A stretch of DNA of 64,000 bases from positions 116,164,358 to 116,228,357 of the forward strand of contig NC_084794.1 in assembly GCF_963169125.1 (NCBI RefSeq), in the 5' to 3' direction. A program made the position numbers and the translations under genes. Below are positions 58,362 to 64,000 of the stretch, one piece after another; the stretch's first letter is position 1, and each line of letters begins with the position of its first letter. A model generated the notes under the pieces. It had not been told where the DNA came from and did no database searches. It saw only the letters and a list, made by a program, of their open reading frames with translations. Origin of the DNA: Humulus lupulus. Taxonomy: Eukaryota; Streptophyta; Magnoliopsida; Rosales; Cannabaceae.

Positions 58362-60951
58362 TCAAAGAAGAGGAGTCTCCTTGGCCTTCTCAGCATCAGT
58401 GGCACCGGACCCCTCAGGACGAATAGCATGACTATCCTCCTGAGCTCCCTCCGAAACGGTACTCGGAGCAGCTTTATCCTTCTCGAGCTGCTCAGCCTCT
58501 TCCTTCTCGAGCCGAGCATTCCATCGTTCGAGGAAGGACGCCTCGAGGGGACCCAAAAAACTGGTGTCCAGTTCTTCGTTATAGGCCCACATCCGGTACA
58601 TGGCTGAATCGACCGCCGTTTCCTTCTTTTCTTTGAACTCGGCATTAAGGCGGGTTTTGATATCCTCCATGAGGTCGAGGGTGACGGCCTTGTCTTCCTC
58701 GAGCTTCTTATTGGTCTCCCGAAGCTGGATGTTATCTCTCTTTTGCTCCTCGAGTTCATTTTTCAGCTTCCCAAGCTCCTTGGCCATTTCCTCACGCTCC
58801 TTAACCACTGCCTCGAGCTTAATGTTCGCCGCCTTCAGGTCATCATTCGCTCTAAGGTGGAGGTCCCTCTCCTCTTGGGCAAGGGTCCTGCTTGAATGGA
58901 CCTCGTTATTCAGCTCGTAATTGAGCTGGGCAGTGAAAGCAAGAGCCTAAAAAAAGGAAGAAACCATCATTAGCCTCGAGACAGTATGAATGTAAGCAAA
59001 GGGAATATAGGATACTTACCGCGGCAGTGTGCTCGATACTCTTCTCGTACAGGACAGTGCAGTCCCGAGTGCCAGTTAGACACTGCCACTGAGGAGCCTC
59101 GAAATTGCCGTAGCTCTGGCCAATCCGGGACATTACATCCGAGATCAGCGTAGATCCGTGAGGACCGGCAGCATTATCCACCACATACGAATCCATATGG
59201 GTGGAAATGGTTAGCTTCTGAGCTCGGGAAGCAGAAGGTCTTTTGACGAGCTGGGTAGAAGGCATTTGACCCGCCACAGGAGGTTGGGATTCGACCACGG
59301 CAGCGATACCAGTCTGCGAGGTCGGCGCCACCACAGAGACGACGGCCTGCGAGGGTGGAATCGTCGTGGGGGCGTTAGTCTGGCCAGTCGACGCAGCAGC
59401 AGAGCTCGAAGCCAGCGGGGGAGGAGGAGGCGTTTTCCTAGATTTCTTGGAGCCTTTCCCAGGCTGGCTGGTTTTCAGTCCCCCTGACCTGGGGCGTTTG
59501 CTCCTCTTGGCACCCGCATTGTCGATGAGGGCGTCGAGGTCGGAGTCCATATTGCCTGCACAAGTCATCACAGTGAGTCAGTAAAAGAAATACAAGTTAC
59601 TTCAACACTATATATAGAGTGGTGAAAGAAAAAACCTAACTGGAACTTTCCCCCGAGCTTGAGCTTGGGGACCATGAAATTCCCCCGTCTTCAGAAGAGG
59701 CGGGGGGAGGGCCTTCCCTATAAGTTGGTGATAACCTCGAAAGGTCCCTATAATCATTGGTCCCATACTGCACAGCTATCCCATTCCACATCTCGTCCGT
59801 GGTATACATAGTGTCGTATTTCCCGAGCCCACTATCAAACCTATGGACACAGTCATCTACCCAACTCCATATGTAGAAGTGGTATCTATCCTGTGGGCAC
59901 GAGACTAGTCTATTGGGCCTGTGTTTTAATAAAGTGGGGGACCACATTTGCGAAGTAGGAAGGGTTTTACCTCCATCGGAGTCCGAGCTCGAGGCTTCGT
60001 CATTGGCCTCATTTCCCGACCGCGGACTTCTCGAGCGAATTGGGAGAGATGCTTTCCTTTCCCTCCTCGGAGGAAGGATGCCTGTGGGCAGAGACACTTC
60101 CTCCCAGTGTTCGTATTTTTTACTGGACCAGTCAGAGGATGACTGGCCCTGTCCCAACAAGCCACAAGCTCGAAGCTTGTCCTCATGTAGCAGAAATGAG
60201 AGAGACCTCCTGCCATAAGGGAGTCGGAGCAGGCTCTCTCTGTGCTCCTTCATTGTCTCGTCGGGGGTGGGACGCTGAAAGTTAGCTGAAAGGCGAGATA
60301 CACTTCAACTAAACATGGATTCAAGGGCTAAAGATTCGAGCTCAAAAATAGAAAGTAACGAGAATACTTACGAATTCGCCTAAACGAACGATGTCGAGAC
60401 GGGAACAGACCGTCTGTCCAGAAAAAAGCCCTCTTGAAGTCAGGGGGATGGTTCGGAAGGTCTTCAAAGATTTTTGTCTCTTTGGGGTAGCTCGAAAGAT
60501 AGTAGAAACCATCTCCTCCCCGAGCTCGGGAGGGATTACTTTTCAAGCAAAAGAGATATAAAATCTCTTGGGGTGAAGGTCCTGTCCACCCCTGCTCGTG
60601 AAACAAGGACCTCAGGGCAGACAGCACCCTGTATGAATTGGTGTTGAGCTGGAATGGAGCCAACCCAACAAAATCGATGAAGTCTCTGAAAAAGGACTTC
60701 AGGGGCAACAAAGCTCCTGCCCTTAGGTGTTCTTGGCTCCAGGCCGCGTATTTCACACTGGAATCGCGGCCCCCAGGAGCGAAGCAGCTCCGTTCATGCC
60801 TTGTTGGAGCTCGACAGTTCAGTGTGTCCAACGAGCTAAGGCCGTGAAGAGCCAGGATGTCAGTTATCTGGTCGGAGGTGGTAACCGAGCTCTGGTAGAA
60901 TTCAGCTTCAAACATCTCCCTCCTAGGCTGCGAAGATGAAGGCTCCGCCAT
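58362..60951 (-). CDS. Antisense four-exon gene of the Tat-like element, Transposase_28 (PF04195) type
   Basis: Exons on the minus strand: 60951-60372, 60285-59641, 59555-59020, 58946-58362. Donors GTAAGT, GTTAGG and GTAAGT pair with acceptors CTTTCAG, TTGTGCAG and TTTTTAG, and the phases (1, 1, 0) agree. The spliced frame is 2346 nt, 781 codons plus stop, with no internal stop. Exon 1 has the PF04195-like block (FFRDFIDFVGLAPFQLNTNS, DFKRAFFWTDGL). Exon 3 has a basic, proline/alanine-rich region (GAKRSKRPRS). Exon 4 is a long coiled coil (KELGKLKNELEEQKRDNIQL). The role is unknown; antisense genes of this kind are known in Tat elements. It may have been captured by an ancestor. Confidence 0.8.
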
Positions 60952-62200
60952 TAAGGAAAACTGAAGTTCCCCCGGGTGGTATGCTACCGTGACTTTTAAC
61001 GCGGGGTCGAGGGGAACTGGCCTAGGTCTGGGGTTCGGCTCCGGATAGATGGCTTCCCGAAGGACCCTTCTCTTCTTTTCAATGACCTCGTCAATCTGGC
61101 AGCGATAGTGGGCTCGAATGTCTTCTTGCTCGCGTGCGATCTCGTACTCTTTAATCCGACGCTGGTTCCGAACAAAGACCGATTCCGGGCTCGGAGATTT
61201 GGGCTCGTAAGGAATTGCTCGTAATGACCCCCACCGTCTTTCCAGATTCTATGACATCTAACGAGAAAGAAAAAATGGTGAGGGCCATGCATGCAAGGAT
61301 CACGAACTCGATAAGATGAGCTCGGATATCTAAGGGCAAGAAACTAAATATTAAGACCCTCACTAAAGAGTCAGAGCGCGTATTCCACAGGGAAGAAAAA
61401 GAACGTGGATGATTTTTTGAAAATCCCGAAGTTCAAGGGAAAGAAAGGTGGCAGTTAGCCAGGAAAGGGCTTTTTCGGGTTTAGTGTAATTGTCAAGAGT
61501 AAGGGTTTTTACCCGAAAACTTGGTGTACAAGAAACATAGCCTAAAATTTTGAAAACCCAGAAAGTTGAAACGCCATTCAAAGGACAAAACTGGGCATAA
61601 ACCAGAGGCGAACATCCAGAAAGAAAATCCAGAAAGCCTAAAAACCTATCGGTTCAAACCCTCCTATCGCATCATGCTAAGAACGTAAACTAACATATAC
61701 AGCAAGCACAGTATAAAAAGAACAACAAAAATGGCGTACTTACACAGTGATGGGGAGTGCAGCGAAATCTTCGAGTGGAGAAGAGGTTGCAGGAAAGAAC
61801 TCACTGACTCGTACAAACCAGGATTCTTTTGTTTCTTCGGCCTAGAAAACATGCAATGAGCATAAACTGTGGTAAGAGGTTTAGGGAGTATTTTTCTTTT
61901 TTCTGGTCTGTGATGAGCAAATGTGAAGAAGACGAAGAGGGGGTCTTGTATAAATAGGTGGGAAAACCGAATTAATTAGGAGCGTTGATTAAAATCCTCA
62001 ACAGATCGAATGGAGGGGAGTCGATGATAAGATGGCGCCGAAAAGCTGTCAGACGAACGATCGTGGGCATGTTCCCAAGGTACTCAAGTACCTAAAGTGA
62101 GCAATACCCATCTGGCACGTGTCCGTTTTTAAGAGTGTGACGGTATGGTTCCCGAAAAGAGTAGTTCAAAAGTTTCCTTCTCTTAGGATTCGAACAAATA
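60952..62200. other. Region between the antisense gene and the 3' LTR
   Basis: It would contain the promoter and leader of the antisense gene. Minus-strand reading shows a short TATAAATAGG-like element absent on this side but TATAAATAGG on the + strand at 61950-61959 (minus: CCTATTTATA). No exon is assigned with confidence. Confidence 0.35.
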
Positions 62201-62217
62201 CTTTTGAGGGGGCAAAA
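62201..62217 (+). promoter_or_regulatory. Polypurine tract of the Tat-like element
   Basis: CTTTTGAGGGGGCAAAA directly before the 3' LTR. Confidence 0.8.
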
Positions 62218-63012
62218 TGTTATACCCAGATTTCGAGCCATAGCAAATATGACCTCGAAAGCTGAGTTCGCATTAAATGGTCTCGTGAGGGTTAGGGTAT
62301 GCTCTACGATTGTAAATCGGAGCCTGCAAAGTATGATACAGACCTCGAATATGGTGACCTCGAAATGATCTCGATCTCGAAGGATAGCTCTGTGAGCCCC
62401 TCATCTTCAGGAACAACTTCGGAGCAGGAATCTCGAGCTCGATATGCTATCTCGAAAGCAATGTCAGCTCGGGAAATGTCAGTGGCTCGCACAATGACGT
62501 GAAACCTTAGATGCTGAAGTCTTGGAGATACGCTATGATTACCTTGAATATCTACAAGTATTGTAGATATGGGATATAATCCTCATTTATTGATGTAAAT
62601 CCCCAAAAATTGTGGGATATTATTTAGTCAGTTATGCGTTTCCTGATCTTTGGGGAACGTTTCCTTTTATATCTGATTATTGGCATTTAAGGCCATTTAT
62701 TTTTATTCACAAAAGAGTAACTACCCAAAATATGTGGGATAGTATTCTGCATCCTTCTCTATAAATAGAGAAGTCATGCACCATTGTAAAAGACCGAAAT
62801 TCTGATCCTTGAGAGAAAACTCTGGAGAATTCATGCTAAAGAATTGTTCAGAGATAATCTTGAGATTAATAACAGAGACTCGTGGACTAGGCAGATTTAA
62901 CTGCTGAACCACGTAAAAACCGTGTGTCTGATTCGTTTGCTTATTTTAGCCATTGTCTTTAATTGTTTACGTGCTCTCTTCTTTTATCTGCTGACGAAAA
63001 ACGGCGTCAACA
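62218..63012 (+). repeat. 3' LTR of the Tat-like element
   Basis: 795 bp, same length as the 5' LTR, ends ACGGCGTCAACA, followed by target duplication CCGTC. Confidence 0.95.
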
Positions 63013-63200
63013 CCGTCTTTTGCCAAAGGGTAGATGTAGTCACTAGTGATGTTGGTCTTAAAATCTCTCATATTTCTTCCCGCACATTTAATTAATTCTG
63101 CTTTCCAAATTTCTGGAATGTTAAAGGCACAATCTACCCATATTCCGTCTCTAATATCATTTCTAATGTAATCCCCATCATCATCATCTTCATTGAAATC
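63013..63200 (-). pseudogene. CACTA protein segment before the Tat-like insertion
   Basis: Minus strand, open: GDYIRNDIRDGIWVDCAFNI, WKAELIKCAGRNMRDFKTNI, YIYPLAKDGLIDE. It continues at 50345 after the insertion. A TAG near 63211-63213 separates it from the DUF4216 part, in the same frame. Confidence 0.7.
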
Positions 63201-63209
63201 GTGGATTTC

Positions 63210-63887
63210 CTAAACTTGCTCATGTATTGGTTGTCCAACAATAAAATTGTCATGAAACAAATCATCATTTTCTTCGTCATTTTCATCTTCTATAAACTGC
63301 CTTTCCGGGGTTCGTAAAACAACTGACCATTTATCATCAGTAGGATCAGTTATGTAAAACACTTGTTTTGCTTGGGTAGCCATGATGAAAGGATCATTCT
63401 TGTGACCTTTCTTACTTAAATCAACCAAAGTGAATCCAAGTTCATCAATTCTAACCCCAACATTATTGTCCACCCAAGAACACTTGAGCAGAGGAATTTG
63501 AAATAAGGAATAATCAAGCTCCCATCTTTCTTCAACAACCCCATAATATGTCATAGTACCAGCTACTAGATTATTGTCTTTTGCACTAGCAAAATGCATT
63601 GCTTCTGCAACAATACTTACTCCACTATTTTGAACCATTCGAGCATCATATCTTGACTTTGTGTGAAATATTTTTCCTCCAACAATGTAAGCATGGTGCT
63701 TTATTACATGAACACTTGCTCCAAATGATATGTGTTTTAACTCTGTCGACACTCCATGGTTTTCTTCTCCCAACCTTGCTAGAATAGTATTTTTCAACCA
63801 TCGACTAAATGTTTTATGATGCTCATCTATAATCCATTTCTGTTTATTTTTAACCTTGTTGGGAATCATTGATTGTAATAACTCCAT
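63210..63887 (-). pseudogene. CACTA transposase-associated protein, DUF4216 domain
   Basis: Minus strand, 225 open codons. Upstream part KWIIDEHHKTFSRWLKNTIL, then IFHTKSRYDARMVQNSGVSI, then the DUF4216 signature (MTYYGVVEERWELDY, FQIPLLKCSWVDN, VDELGFTLVDLSKKGHKNDP, ATQAKQVFYITDP) and an acidic C-terminal stretch. This domain follows the TNP2 transposase domain in plant En/Spm proteins. The ATG at 63887 may be internal. A single TAG after HEQV breaks the frame into 63013-63200. Confidence 0.85.
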
Positions 63888-64000
63888 GTGCTCACTGCAA
63901 ATACAAAGTACAACATTAATATTTCAATTATACATAAAAATGAGCATAATGTTTATTAAATTTATAACTTACTTTATATATGGTTGAATCTTAGGATTGT
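63888..64000 (-). other. Intron or exon edge of the CACTA gene at the window end
   Basis: Minus-strand upstream of the DUF4216 exon. AT-rich, likely an intron; the next exon starts near or beyond the edge. Confidence 0.35.

Larger units (their letters stand above)
50346..63012 (+). mobile_element. Tat-like Ty3/gypsy retrotransposon with antisense gene
   Basis: Two 795-bp LTRs (50346-51140 and 62218-63012) and a perfect duplication CCGTC (50341-50345 and 63013-63017). The LTRs differ by only a few substitutions (for example at 50517, 50656, 50732 and 50742 and in the last 10 bp). Sense: gag, protease, RT, RNase H, second RNase H, integrase in one frame with four stops. Antisense: a spliced four-exon gene between integrase and the 3' LTR. 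The second RNase H and the antisense gene fit the Tat lineage (Ogre/Retand group). It is inserted in the CACTA coding frame. Confidence 0.95.
36080..64000 (-). mobile_element. Large CACTA (En/Spm) transposon, coding on minus strand, open at right edge
   Basis: The left terminus CACAACAAGGAAAATGGG is a slightly worn CACTACAAGAAAAA type end, followed by ACTTCGG subterminal repeats. Minus-strand coding pieces run from the right edge to 36711: DUF4216 (63210-63887), Transposase_24-like (49497-50345 joined to 63013-63200), coiled coil and DUF8039 (47434-48208), and Ulp1/C48 protease (36711-37757). Three LTR insertions interrupt them (37762-47433, 48209-49496, 50346-63012). The TNP2 transposase domain is expected beyond 64000. 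Confidence 0.8.

Noticed and set aside
59266..60847. + strand open frames over the antisense gene
   Set aside because: They are shadows of the four-exon gene.
1..64000. Free-standing host genes, tRNA or rRNA genes
   Set aside because: I looked for them on both strands and saw none. All host-like exons lie inside the CACTA element, though short tRNA genes could be missed by eye.

Overview
The window looks like an AT-rich, repeat-dense piece of a flowering-plant genome, probably a eudicot. Everything in it can be assigned to transposable elements or fragments they carry: Ty1/copia, Ty3/gypsy (a chromodomain lineage and a Tat-like lineage with two RNase H domains) and En/Spm CACTA transposons. 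The only host-like sequences are intron-containing fragments of cellular genes carried inside a CACTA element. I see no intact free-standing host gene, tRNA or rRNA gene. The species cannot be fixed from this sequence.

Left half (1-35,676): a nest of insertions. An old, decayed Ty1/copia element on the + strand (gag at the left edge, 3' LTR near 35.5 kb) is split inside integrase by a mosaic of Ty3/gypsy LTRs and a decayed minus-strand gypsy (1817-30761). That gypsy is split between protease and RT by a non-autonomous, gag-only LTR element (6814-28427). That element in turn holds a 17-kb CACTA transposon (9719-26841, TSD ATG), which carries exon-intron fragments of several cellular genes: KAPP-type PP2C, a STAR/KH protein, a TOM1-like protein, an importin-like protein and a long-chain acyl-CoA synthetase. 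The CACTA itself holds two solo LTRs. A smaller CACTA derivative (32822-35429) sits at the 3' end of the copia RNase H region.

Right half (36,080-64,000): one large minus-strand CACTA element, running off the right edge. Its coding region (DUF4216, Transposase_24-like, coiled coil, DUF8039, Ulp1/C48 protease) is cut by three LTR insertions. These are a structurally intact gypsy with apparently identical 1920-bp LTRs, a 1546-codon gag-pol and an extra 162-codon ORF upstream of gag (37762-47433, TSD AAAGA); a solo LTR (48209-49496, TSD AACAA); and a complete Tat-like gypsy (50346-63012, TSD CCGTC).

In the Tat-like element gag-pol stays in one frame but has four stop codons. One of them, between protease and RT, lies in the exact UAG-CAA-UUA leaky-stop context. 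On the opposite strand of the same element, a four-exon gene of the Transposase_28 (PF04195) type appears fully open when spliced (2346 nt, 781 codons plus stop).

The items most worth a second look are that intact antisense spliced gene beside a stop-bearing pol, the leaky-stop motif, the extra 5' ORF of the young gypsy, and the multi-gene cargo of the CACTA element.
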